Source of the DNA: Zarea fungicola
Lineage: Eukaryota; Ascomycota; Sordariomycetes; Hypocreales; Cordycipitaceae
Length of the DNA stretch: 64,000 nt
Reading direction: 5' to 3'
NCBI GenBank assembly: GCA_900169235.1
Contig: FWCC01000052.1
Span: 172,240-236,239 of the forward strand
In this document: piece after piece, positions 25,200 to 35,694 of the stretch
How the letters are laid out: each line of letters opens with the position of its first letter
How positions within the stretch are numbered: position 1 is the first letter of the stretch
The notes under the pieces: model-generated
What the model was told of the DNA's origin: nothing
The model's database searches: none
What the model saw: only the letters and a program-made list of their open reading frames with translations
Made by a program: the position numbers and the translations under genes

Positions 25200-25591
25200 G
25201 TTGGATCGGCGGTACGAGCACTGTTGGGTCTGGCTGGTGTGAATAGACTGTGAGAGAGCTTGCAGCGTGCGACGAAGAGGAGAGGAAGAAGAGGAAGAAG
25301 AAGGCGACGAGGGGCGTTGACTGGACAATGTTCTGGACAGGCTGTCAGCGGAACGGGCTCGTCGTTGCTAGTTAGCTACCTAATTAAGGCGAACAAGGCG
25401 GTGGGGTTGATCAGAAGCCCTCGAGGAAGGTGGTGCAGCGGAAGGTGGATTAGACAGGATGGGATGGCGGGGTCAGACAAAAGTGCAGATTCGCAGGCTC
25501 GTTTACACCAAGTCATGGAGGGGTAGCGTAGTGCCAGTGTACGGTGGATCTTCTTGTCTGGGTTTTCGTCGCTCACGTCTTCTTGTGCCAT

Positions 25592-26576
25592 TAATGTTCT
25601 GTTCCAGCAGGAAGCAGACAAGCGGGTACGGGTAAATGGATCACAGTAGGTAATAGAACTCTTGGGTATTACCTAGGTGCTGGTAAAGCCTCGCCAAAAT
25701 TCCCATCAAGTACATGATGCCCGTACCCCTCTACTCGGAAGTATGGACTAACAGGTAAGTACAAGGCACTGTACGGCACGGAGTACGGAGTACGGCTCAC
25801 CTGTCTGCACAATGTGTTGTCGGCGGCTCAAGAGCCACTAGCTCTATGCAGCCCTGGGAGCTAAATTTGGTACCTTCTCCCAACAAGCATTGTGGACCGG
25901 CCAGTACAAGAGGGGCTCCGGCATGGGCTCAGGCAGGGGCTCAGCAAGATTCGGGGATTTGAGGCGCTGAAACAGCACTGTAACTTACAGAGATTTGTGG
26001 CTCGCAGCGCCGAGGCCACTGTAACGCCGCGTCGATGCCGGCGGCAACCGCTGAGCCGCCCCTGATGGGCCAGCGACAGCTGCTGTACCCGTGCCTGGCC
26101 TGCAGACTCTGAGCATGGACGGCGCCGAGGACGCCGAGCAAGACGCCCACGCCGTCCGCTGCACCGATAGCATCCAATTGGCTGCCATGCAAGCCATGGC
26201 AGTCTCGCAATTGGGCTAAATGATTAGCAAAGCCTGTGCAGGAAGGACTGGTGGTATTGGTGGGATGAATGCACTTCTCAAGCCGGACTGTCGCATTGCA
26301 GGCAACTCCCGACAGGAGTCGCAAAAAAAAAACTGCGGCTCATCATGCATCTATGTACACTCAGGCCACAAAAAGATGGGGCACGTGACACCTTGTTCCT
26401 GAAAACCCATGTCCATCATCACCCACGGCGCTTTGTTTCGGGTACAATCTCCGACGGCCAAAGCTAGGCCGCGTACTGCTCAGCAAAGTCCCTTCAAGGT
26501 TGCAATGAATTACAAATTTTCCCCCAGAGTAATATTCAGATCCACATCTGACAAGTACAGTATGTATGATACACTT
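25592..26576. other. Intergenic region upstream of the aminopeptidase
   Basis: About 1 kb with no supportable gene. It contains a short TACGGAGTAC-type repeat listed separately. A minus-strand open frame at 25941-26324 lacks motifs and is probably chance. Confidence 0.45.
25771..25795. repeat. TACGGAGTAC-type short repeat
   Basis: Overlapping units of gtacgg and ggagtac form a compact, partly palindromic cluster. Similar clusters are widespread in intergenic DNA of Hypocreales; their role is not known to me. This is one line of evidence for the taxonomic placement. Confidence 0.7.
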
Positions 26577-26813
26577 GTCTTATTTCACGCTTTTAGGTTT
26601 AGTTCCCTGAAATCCGGAATGTATCGGTCGCCTTTTATCAGCCTTGGAAATAAATACAGTTCTTATTTCACGCTTCTGGGTGTAGCTCCCTCGAGTCGGA
26701 TAGCCAGTTAGCGAGCAAGCAGCAAGCAGCAGGCAGGTGCAGGCAGGTCAGCTCACAGTTCAGCTAGTAGATCATGGAAGCTAAACCTAAAAGCGTGAAA
26801 TAAGACCTGTATT
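26577..26813. repeat. Inverted-repeat element, possible MITE remnant
   Basis: Three copies of one motif occur in 240 bases. Copy 1 (26577-26602) is an exact 26-base inverted match of copy 3 (26781-26806). Copy 2 (about 26653-26690) is a direct relative of copy 1 and an imperfect inverted partner of copy 3, sharing the aatacag prefix and the cttatttcacgctt core. Between copies 2 and 3 is a short stretch rich in gcaagcag and gcaggcag units. The arrangement fits a non-autonomous DNA element with terminal inverted repeats, or one element inserted beside an older end. No transposase frame is present and I cannot identify a target-site duplication with confidence. Confidence 0.6.
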
Positions 26814-26975
26814 CCCCAGAATGCGGCCTGCACGTCGCCAACTACATCCCTCCAAGTTGGCATCTCGACACGTGTTGTAATATTGAAATGTTAGTTCGGC
26901 CTACGCTTGAATGGTGCTTTTTGTGCACATCCCATCCTCAAATTCACGCACATCAATTTTTTCATTCTATTTGCA

Positions 26976-29633
26976 CTAGAAGATTATATCACCACCGTTC
27001 CACATGCTTTGATACGCAAAATCAACCGGCAGCGCATCCACTGCGGTGGTGCTTTGCTCTGAATCGAAATCCGGCGTCGTCAGCACACCGTCCGTCGTGT
27101 GGATCGAAGCATCGTTTGAAATGTACTGTCCCAGCGAGTCTAGATCTCTCCATGAGAAGCCATTCAGCGCGTCCATTCCCATTCCTGGCAGGTTGCCACT
27201 CCCGTCGAAACTTTGGGGCCCGGCCGTTATCATCTGCTCTGGTGGGATGTATGGCGGTGGCTGCGCCGTCTGGTGGTTATCATCTCTGCTGTGGCCACCA
27301 ACTCTCTTGCTCGATCTCTTTCTCCACAAGAGTCGTAGTGACCTGGCGTAGCGGTGGCCGATGCTCTGTGTACTGCTGGACGTCTTTTGCAGCTGAACAA
27401 TCGTTCCCAGAATGGCTCGTCTCACACCGGTGATGCCTTCGTTGCTGATGGCGCCAGCGCTCCAGGCCTGAGTGTGTGCGTTAGATAAACCTTGCAAGTC
27501 AGCTAGACACACTCTCCATTTACTCACTTTAAAGAGAAAGACGGCAGCGTAGATGACAAACAGCGAATACTTTAGCGGCATATACTTCAAGCCCGCCACA
27601 GGGTCGATGAAGCTGTTCAGAATGCTCAGAAGTGAATTTGCCGCATCGATAGACTCGTAGATGAAACGTGCATCTGGATTAGCGGCCAAGTCGGCGAATA
27701 GTGGCCCACTCATGGCATTCTTGTGACCCTTGCGCGTCTTGGCTGCGGCTCGGTTCACTGTAGCTTGGAACGCAAATGCGTTGATATATAGGCGCAAGTA
27801 GTCATACGACAGAATCAGCGAGGCTTTGACTTGGGGTGTAACTGGGATGCGCTGTCAGTATATTGTACAACGACGCAAATTGGACAAGTAAACTTACAGC
27901 TGAAACTGCCCCATGTCATTTTCCATTTGCGTAAAACGGCAGCAAAGTCATCCTATTAACATTAGTAAAAAGACAGAAGTCACAGGTGGCACGGTGCAAA
28001 CAAACAATATATCTGACGTATTCGCCACCCACATAAAGCTGTTCTCGATGACTTGTGGATGAGTATAAAATATCGTGAGCGTTGCCGAACAACTGTGTTA
28101 GTTCTAGCTGCGCTTGTAGCAGCAGCCCCATGTTGTCGGGCCCTAGCTGTTGGGCTTGCAGTGATGGAAAATGGGCGGCGCGGAGGTTGGAAGCAGGGCC
28201 AGGTCCTCTAGACCAGAACCCTTTGCCAAGTCGGATAGAAACTTGACGATCGCTCATGTAGCATGCTATGGGAATTTCATGTTAGCGATTCCGCTGTGTT
28301 TATGGCAGTGACGAGGGACTTACCAGCCCAGGCAATCTTTTTCCGACTGTAGCTTTCTGATGGGCTCTCAGGGGGGTCGTGGAGTCCGGTCTGTTCTAAT
28401 CTCTGCAGGTAGCCAAGCCGAATGGCAACGCCGACCAGCATCCAAGCGCCGTAGTCCTCTTTCCCGCATCCAATGGACGATATCTCATGCGGCGGCTGCG
28501 GCGCCCACTCGGCAAGAATCAGAAGCGCTTCGACCGCGCCAACAGTGGTAACGCCACCATATATCAGGGGCGACAGGAGACTTTCCATGTGCCGCGAGCA
28601 TGCTTCATGTGCTCTTTGCCAAGACGGCTCCTCTTTTGAAGCAACAGTGAGTACTGCAGTGAGCACATGTGGTTCCTTCTCAATCCATTCCGATATGTGG
28701 AGGTCAAAGATGGATTTATATACAACAGGAAAGAATGGATGAAAGTTTTCGTGATAGCTAAATGGGAGGGCTTGTCAGCCTTGACAATATGGAAAGAGAA
28801 CATGTACCAGTCATGTAAACTTACTGCTGTATCAGGGCAGCCGCGTCTGCAAATCCCAAAGCGCCGTCTGATATGGGCGGGTATCGAAGATTGGTATCTC
28901 GAGGCTCTTGTCTGGTATGTGAGGTTCGCGACGGCATGGACTGCTTGTCATGGCTACTGGGCTCCAAGTCGGCAACATGTGCGAGCAGATCCAAGGCATC
29001 GGACGGGTTGAGCAAGTCGGCCGCGGCAAGATGGCCTTCCAGAGCGACGGAGCTATGACGGGACCCAGACTGTGAGACATCGGTCCGGGAGGCTGAGCCG
29101 TCGCCGGTCCAGGCGGAATCTTGCTGCGTTGCGGCGGGGTGCCACGCATCCACGGCCTGCCCATCTCTGGGGCCCGTCTGGCGCACAGGTGTATGCAGAC
29201 CCGGGACGGCATCTGCACTGCTCCCGCCTTCAGTCTCAGCGGGAATTTTCTTTTTGCGCACACGGCGACCGCCGCGACGTGACGTGGCGAGGACGCATTC
29301 GCGCTTCTCTTCTATACATCGCTGGCATGGCGGGTTACCAGGAGAGCCAGTGGAGTCTCTACATTATTTTGATAGAAATATTTATTAGTAAGAGTGAGGA
29401 GGTTAAAAAAAATGGCGCTGCGCCAAGACAACGAGGATGCTTGCTTGGCTGGACGAGATAACGGAAAGTAGGTGAGTCGCAGTGAGCCGCCGAGGATGAG
29501 TAAACCAGCTGCAACTCAAGCTCACCAAAATCATCATTCAAAGAGGCCCAACTCACAAATCGCATCTCGTCTTTCTCGACCGGCAAGATATACAGGCGCG
29601 CGATACACGCTTTCCCTTGCCGGGGTGGGTCAT
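26976..29633 (-). CDS. Zn2Cys6 transcription factor with fungal-specific regulatory domain
   Basis: Seven exons: 29633-29557, 29358-28825, 28757-28324, 28265-28006, 27952-27898, 27841-27528 and 27467-26976, giving 721 residues. The zinc cluster is split by the first intron (198 bases): Cys14, 17 and 24 in exon 1 and Cys37, 40 and 47 in exon 2, spacing C-X2-C-X6-C-X12-C-X2-C-X6-C, with the common RCDLDSTGSPGNPPCQRC linker. A basic stretch RRGGRRVRKKK follows. The middle-homology region runs from YHENFHPFFPVVYKSIFD through GAWMLVGVAIRLGY and CYMSDRQVSIRLGKGFWSRGPG to LILSYDYLRLYINAFAFQATV, as in aromatic- and carbon-catabolism regulators. The intron at 27527-27468 is 60 bases with no stop, so its retention would keep the frame. 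Targets are unknown; the SDR gene lies about 700 bases upstream on the same strand. Confidence 0.91.
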
Positions 29634-30340
29634 GTCGGTTACTGGAAACTTTGACTCCTGGGTATCGCGAGTGATGGACCGATAACAATGGCAATCAACC
29701 TGGGGTTTGGAGGAGGCAAGTTCCTGTGGGGGGCAAAAGCCGACGGCAGCGTTTTCTGGCGGGGAGGCGAGACTGTTTGTAAGTTGCGTCAACTGCAGGG
29801 GGGCCTTAGGAGTAAATTGGCTTCTGTTGGGGGTGCAAGCCACTGAAACGGCTGCTGACGGGGGCTGAGTTTAGGGTTGTACTGGGGCTGCAACGCAGAT
29901 GCCGACATTTTATAGGGGGCAAATGCCGAGGCTAGCAATGCTACTATACCCACCAGCCAAACGCTCTGTAGATTGAGATATTACAGGTGGTATGTTCCCG
30001 CACTGGCACATGAGACTTGGTACCTTTGTACCTACATGTATCTTAGTCCTAGGGAGCTGTAGAGAGTGACCCGTTCGGTACTGGCGCCGCAGTTATAAGA
30101 ATGAAGCATGTAGACTGATGCTCGCTATAGCGATTTTGGCCAACCTTTTGCTAGAATTGGAGTAGCGGAATGAGGATCGAGTCAAACATCTACATGGTAA
30201 AATGCATGCAGCCAGTATTCGGCGCCCAGTGAATGGTATTCTCAGCAGATTTATTTGCATTGGTCTACCTCTTCACCATGTTAATCACACACATTTACAA
30301 CTGCTTTTCCTCTCATTCCACCATGAGAGTTCTTGCGGGT
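29634..30340. other. Intergenic region between Zn2Cys6 gene and SDR gene
   Basis: About 700 bases with no gene. G-rich stretches (gggggc near 29730, 29800 and 29910) recur, and a ggtacctttgtacctac element near 30020 resembles the AGGTACCTAC motifs found further right. Likely promoter of the regulator and 3' end of the SDR gene. Confidence 0.45.
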
Positions 30341-31487
30341 TTATTTCAAGCCACCTCCGAGTACGACGTCCTGACCTGTCATGTATCCAGTCTTGGCAAA
30401 CCTGTGAACCCGTGAAATCAGTACTTGAATGCTAACAAAACATGGTTATCATTACACTTACATGGAGACCACACTTGCTACTTCGTCGGGCACGCCAAGA
30501 CGATGGATGGGCACGCTCGCTGCTATGCCCAGACCGAGGTCTTGTTCTTTCAACACGTCAATGTCTGTTCCTTTGGTCCACGTACTAAGAACCAAGTTAG
30601 TGCCTGCTGAAAATGAATTAAATAAAATACTCAATCATTTTTCTTACCGCGATTTTGGAGTTGGAATCATTCCGGTGGCTTCAATCATGGCTGGTGAAAC
30701 CTGTACACTATTAGCCATCGTCGCGGTTGTGGCTCAAGCCCGCGAGGGACATTGACGTACAATGTTGACTGTAATTCCCTCAGGTGCCAAAACGGTGGCC
30801 AGGTTCTTCCCCATCGAAGCCAAAGCACCCTTGGACGCTGCATAGTGGCACCCGTTGATGCCACCACCGTGTGCCGCAATGCTGCCCACGAGAATGACTC
30901 GGCCCCAGCCCTGCTCCCTCATGCCTTTGAGGGCCGCTTTTGCCACGACAAACTGGCTGCGTGCATTCACCTCCATGATGCTATCCCAATCGTCTTCTTC
31001 CATATCTTTGATATCGCGGATTCGCCTGCCAATGCCCGCATTGGCCACCAAGATGGACACTGCCGTGTGCTTGGCGGCCACTTCGGGGAGCGCCAAGAGG
31101 TTCGGTACAAAGTCTCTCGTTGAATCACGCGAGGAAAGATCTGCAGAAATTGTCACAAACAGCTGTGATGGGTATTGTGTCCTGAGCTCCGTGGCGAGGG
31201 CTTCGGCTTTGTCCTGCAAAGAGTCAGAATAAGAATAATAATGAGAAAGGCCGATGAGGAAGGAAAATGCGACAAACTTTGCTGGAGGAATAGTGAAGAG
31301 CTACGTCGCAGCCGTCCGCGGCCAGGCCTCGCGCGCAGCCAGACCCAATACCACCACTGTCCACCAAAGTTACTCTAGGTCTCTCGGGACAATCGTGCAA
31401 TACATAGTTGCCTCACCTTGCTCCAGTAACCAAGGCTAAGCGGCCTTGCACGCGATTGTCAATATTGTTGAGCGAGAGAGTTGTCAT
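30341..31487 (-). CDS. Short-chain dehydrogenase/reductase (classical SDR, FabG-like)
   Basis: Six exons: 31487-31417, 31356-31278, 31213-30761, 30700-30648, 30584-30462 and 30401-30341, giving 279 residues; five introns of 60-64 bases. The chain shows the cofactor motif TGASGGIG (21-28), NAG at 108-110, the catalytic Ser161, Tyr174 and Lys178 (YAASK), then NIVSPAMIEATGM and a C-terminal TGQDVVLGGGLK, which matches classical SDRs such as 3-oxoacyl-ACP reductase-like enzymes. The region after the first motif lacks an Asp at the end of beta-2 in an obvious position and has HYSSSK, which favours NADP(H). The substrate cannot be told. The small exons make the gene easy to miss, since only exon 3 is long. 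It shares strand with the regulator downstream and with gluconokinase upstream. Confidence 0.92.
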
Positions 31488-31780
31488 GTTTTGCAATCAA
31501 TGTTTGTTTGCGTTGATCGTCAAGCTTAGTCCGATGGGACATTCGGAATTGATATGTAGGTTGCGAAACGGCGAGATCCCCGCGCGGCTGGCTCCCCGCC
31601 TCCGTTTTGCTCCAGCTGGCAATAGCCGCCGTCATCGGCACAAGGCCCGCAGCTTGCCGTAAAATCAGTTGAGATTCATCGCCAACTTTAATTGAATGTC
31701 TAATGTTGGAAATCGTGAGAATACAATCTACCTTTCTATTTACTAATCTATTTTTTGTTCTTTTTTCCCTCTTTGCCAAG

Positions 31781-32420
31781 TTATACCACAGTGCTGTGCC
31801 GCACGCTGGAGATGACGGCGCAGGTGACGTCAGAGAGGCCAAGATTTGCATCGACTGTGATTACATCTCTCTCGTCGACCAAGGGCTCTTCCAGGCTGTC
31901 CAGCTGACTCTTTAGCATGCTGTCCTTCATAAAGTGCCCGGCTCTGGATTTTATTCGTGCCAGCAGCACTTCGGGGCTGACCTTGAGGTATATGAACTGC
32001 AGCCTGACCCCTGGTCGCTGGACGGAGAGTACCCGAATCACGTCTCGGTATGTATGTTTTAGAGCGCTACATGAGACAACGACCCCCGAGTGGCCAGCGC
32101 TCAGCTCAGCCTTGGCGAGTTCTCGGAGCCTGGCCAGCCAGTCCCACCTGTCATCGTCGGAGAGCGGCATGCCGTTGCTCATCTTGTCAATGGAGCTCTG
32201 CGAGTGATGCTGGGATTACACTGTTAGTCAAGCCTACGTCAATTACATACGGGACAGAGAAGAGGACGAAAAAAAAAAGAGGATATCGTACAGTATCACC
32301 TTCAATATACTGGAAACTAAACTCATTGGCCAATGCCTGAGCAATGGAGCTCTTGCCAGATGCCGCCGGGCCGCATACTACCAGCACAGTGGGCTGCCGA
32401 GGACAGGGGCTAGCCGTCAT
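31781..32420 (-). CDS. Gluconokinase
   Basis: Two exons, 32420-32292 and 32209-31781, with an 82-base intron; 185 residues, the normal size. The P-loop GPAASGKSS starts at residue 17. The acceptor-side signature reads IEGDTHHSQSSIDKMSNGMPLSDDDRWDWL, clearly gluconate-kinase-like although the usual IEGDDLHP spelling has diverged just at the exon junction. CSALKHTYRDVIR and FIYLKVSPEVLLARIKSRAGHFM, with LLxSQLDSLEEP, complete the family pattern. The enzyme phosphorylates D-gluconate with ATP to 6-phosphogluconate, feeding the pentose phosphate pathway, in the cytosol. It is divergently placed from the MFS permease, 1.3 kb away. Confidence 0.93.
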
Positions 32421-33753
32421 TTTGGTAAGCGGGTACTGAACTGCTGAGAAGCGGTTTTGATAAAATAGTGGAAAACAAAACGGCTTCTGGATGATATGTT
32501 TGTAAGATGGCCTGTCTGAAAATAAATTGGCGCTATTTAATAATAGGGGGCAAGTTGTTGGGAATCCAGCTGACCTGTGCCGGCAACTGAGATTTGCTGT
32601 TTCCGGATTTTCATTAGCCAGGTGACAAGCAGAAACAGCGGTCGGCGTTTGACTCGCAGACGGCGTCTGATCCCCCGCAGAATGTCACCCCACGCAACGC
32701 AAGCTGGGGACAGATGCAGCCCATCAAGTACATCGGGAGAGGCGTGGGTTTTTTTCGATGCGGTAAATTGTGGAATCGAGGCTGAGAGCATTTGTTTTCA
32801 TGTTCGGCTTGATATATGGTTGCTGGTTTTTGCAGGGATTGTTCAGAGCGGCAATGTATAGGTTTTTGCCGCGAATTGATTTAATAATGTACTGTGCAGG
32901 TACAAAGTGGTTACTGACTCGGCAGGGCGTTCTCTTGGTCTGTGCAGCGTATTCGAGCAGGTTTCTACTGGTGTGTACTCCGAACCAATAGAGTAGTTGA
33001 TTGCAAGTGCTTCGGGTAACAGGGCAGCCTCGTTCAGCCTCCCTCAACCGAAAACATGCAATTGCCAAGTCGGCAGGGGTCGGCAATTGAGGCACTGCGG
33101 GTGCTCGTAGCAAACGAATGCCGGCTACAGCCAGAGTAGAGGCATTGCTGAATTTAACAATGTAGCTACCTGCCTAGCGTGTAGATTACCGTAGCCCCGA
33201 TTCTCCGAATAATGCGGGGGAGTAAAAAACAGAGATGGACTTGTCCCGCGTTGGGGGTAAATTGACGGTGAATTGACCATGTCCCCCTCCATGTGTAAAT
33301 AAATAGCCTCGGTGGGGGGATCATGCATTACCGCTGCAGCACTGACGTAAAAAGGTGTGGCGATTCCAGACGATCTGCGGAACTACCTCAAGTCTCGGAA
33401 CTGAGCCAAGCAACCAAGCAAGGTTCTTACTTCCAGCACTCTTCTCCGCTGGAGTGGACCGCTGTAGCGCTTCTTTAGTGGCCCGACTAGCCTAGACCTT
33501 GCCCCAAGATGGCGCTAAACTGCTGGAGGTGGAGAATTTTAGGCTTGCATCCCCCCAGCCAGTGCAAACACTGCCGCTAGTTGTCCCATCAAGCTGATCC
33601 CATCATCGTCAAGCCACACGACCGTGCTCCAAGCTATAAAGAAGTTGCCATCTCCCCAGATGGTTAACAAGGAAAGGGTGAAAAAAAGGCATTTCTCATG
33701 CCATCTTCATTCACCACTTACTCTAGGCCATCATAGGTCTCATAAAAAAAGCA
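32421..33753. other. Divergent promoter region of gluconokinase and MFS permease
   Basis: About 1.3 kb with no supportable gene. A 129-codon minus-strand frame at 32724-33113 has no motifs. The right end carries a TATA-like ctataaag at about 33634, roughly 120 bases before the permease start. Confidence 0.45.
33633..33640 (+). promoter_or_regulatory. TATA-like element upstream of the MFS permease
   Basis: The octamer ctataaag lies about 115 bases upstream of the permease ATG, a plausible distance for a fungal core promoter. It is a weak call because such AT-rich octamers are common. Confidence 0.3.
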
Positions 33754-35537
33754 ATGGATGCTGCAGACACAAAGCTCGACGTTGCCCACCACGAAATGAT
33801 ACCGTCGCGCCACGATGGCGCTGCAGATGACGATGCAAGCAGCTCCGCGCCGCCCATGAACAAGAATGCCGACGTCGCCGCCGGTGTCATTGGTACCGAA
33901 CCCGTCCGTCTCACCGAAGAGGACAGTCGTCGCATCTGCCGCAAGACGGACCGCGTCATTCTCAGCATCCTCGTTTGGGTCTATTTTCTCCAGATCCTCG
34001 ACAAATCGGTGCTCGGCTACGGCGCCACATATGGTCTCAAGGAGGATACAGGCCTCACGGGCAACCAGTACTCGCTCGTTGGCTCCATGGCAGCCATTGC
34101 ACAGCTCGCATGGCAACCCTTTTCCTCCTATCTCATTGTCAAGGTCCCCCATCGCATTTTGATGCCCTCCCTCTGTCTGGGGTGGGGCATCGCCCAGGCT
34201 TGCATGGCAGCGAGCAAGACCTTTGGCCATTTGCTGGCCACGCGCTTCTTTCTTGGTCTATTTGAGGCTGGCTGTTTACCATTGTTTAGCATAATTACCA
34301 GTCAGTGGTACAGACGAGCCGAGCAGCCTATTCGAATTGCGGCTTGGTATGGTACCAATGGAGCTGCCACCATCATTGCCGCAGCTCTGTCATATGGCCT
34401 TGGACACATCAGCTCCCCTTTACTGAAGGAGTGGCAAATGTAAGAATTCAATTGTAATCTGATGCCCTGGCAGACTCCATAAGTTTTTTTTATCTTCTCC
34501 GTTTTCTCTTTTCTTTTTCTTCTTTCGGAATATTCTTTTTATATGTTTCTTCTGCGTTTACTAACATCATTTTTAGCATCTTCCTCTTTGTCGGACTCAT
34601 TACTATTGCTTCAGCTCCAGTCGTTTACTGGAAGCTCGACAACGACATCCCCTCTGCGCGCTTCCTAACAGAACAGGAAAAAGTCCAAGCCATTGAGCGT
34701 CTGCGTGCCAACCAGACAGGTACCGGCAACCGCGAGTTCAAAATGAAACACCTCCTCGAGACCGCCCTGGAGCCCAAATCCTACCTCTGGATCGCCATGG
34801 CCATGCTCCTCAACATTGGCGCCAGCGTCGCCAACACCTTTGGCCCCCTCATTATCAACGGCCTTCACTTTGACAAGTACACTTCCAGTCTCCTAAACAT
34901 GCCCTTTGGCGCCCTACAGTTGATTGTTATCCTCCTGGCCAGCTACCTCGCCCAAAAGGCCAAGCTCAAGGCCGCCATCCTCGTCCTTTTTGTGCTCCCC
35001 GTCGTCGCCGGTCTCGCCATCTTGTACTCTGTCAAACGTGACGACTCGGCGCGTGCCGCGCTCCTCGTCGGCTATTATCTGCTTGCGTTCCTATTTGGTG
35101 GCAATCCGCTAATCGTCACCTGGATCGTCGGCAACACGGCCGGCACCACCAAAAAATCCGTCGTCATGAGCTTGTACAACGCCGCCAGTTCAGCGGGCAA
35201 CATTGTCGGACCCATTCTCTTCAACAGTGCCGACGCCCCAGCGTACAAACCTGGTCTGCGCGCCTGTCTAGGCATCTTTGTCACCCTCGTCGCCGTCATT
35301 CTGATCCAGTGGGCCAACCTCGTCATGCTCAACAAGCTCCAAGAGAAGCGGCGTGTACGCAACGGCAAAGCCGCCAAGGTCATTGACCGCTCCATGGAGG
35401 ATCGCTACCACGATTTTCAAGACGAACTTGATAATAATACCGAAACTGGCGGCGTTGTCCCCGAGCAGCGACTTGGACAGAATGCCTTTAAGGATCTTAC
35501 CGATAGGGAAAATGACGAGTTTGTATACATTTATTAA
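33754..35537 (+). CDS. MFS permease of the allantoate/Dal5 (ACS) type
   Basis: Two exons, 33754-34439 and 34577-35537, with a 137-base intron; 548 residues and about 12 membrane helices in two halves around a cytosolic loop. The hydrophilic N-terminal region of about 65 residues ends in LTEEDSRRICRKTDRVIL, followed by the helix ILVWVYFLQILDKSVLGYGATYGL, which is the start typical of Dal5-family anion:cation symporters. Other landmarks are LATRFFLGLFEAGCLP, TSQWYRRAEQPIRIAAWYGTNG and GNTAGTTKKSVVMSLYNAASSAGNIVGP. Family members import allantoate, ureidosuccinate, nicotinate, pantothenate or other small carboxylates; the substrate cannot be set from sequence. A nitrogen-source role would suit the nearby amidase and formamidase genes but that is inference. 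Confidence 0.92.
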
Positions 35538-35694
35538 GCGAGAGAAAGTTAATGGGTTTTGTATGTCTTCTTTTTCTTTTGAGCGGTTGCAAAATAAGTA
35601 ACGATATTTATTCAATGCATCAAGTGCGAGGCGATGATTACACTCGCCTCAAAAATTTACACTCTTTGTACAAAATTCCGTCCCCCTTCCACAA

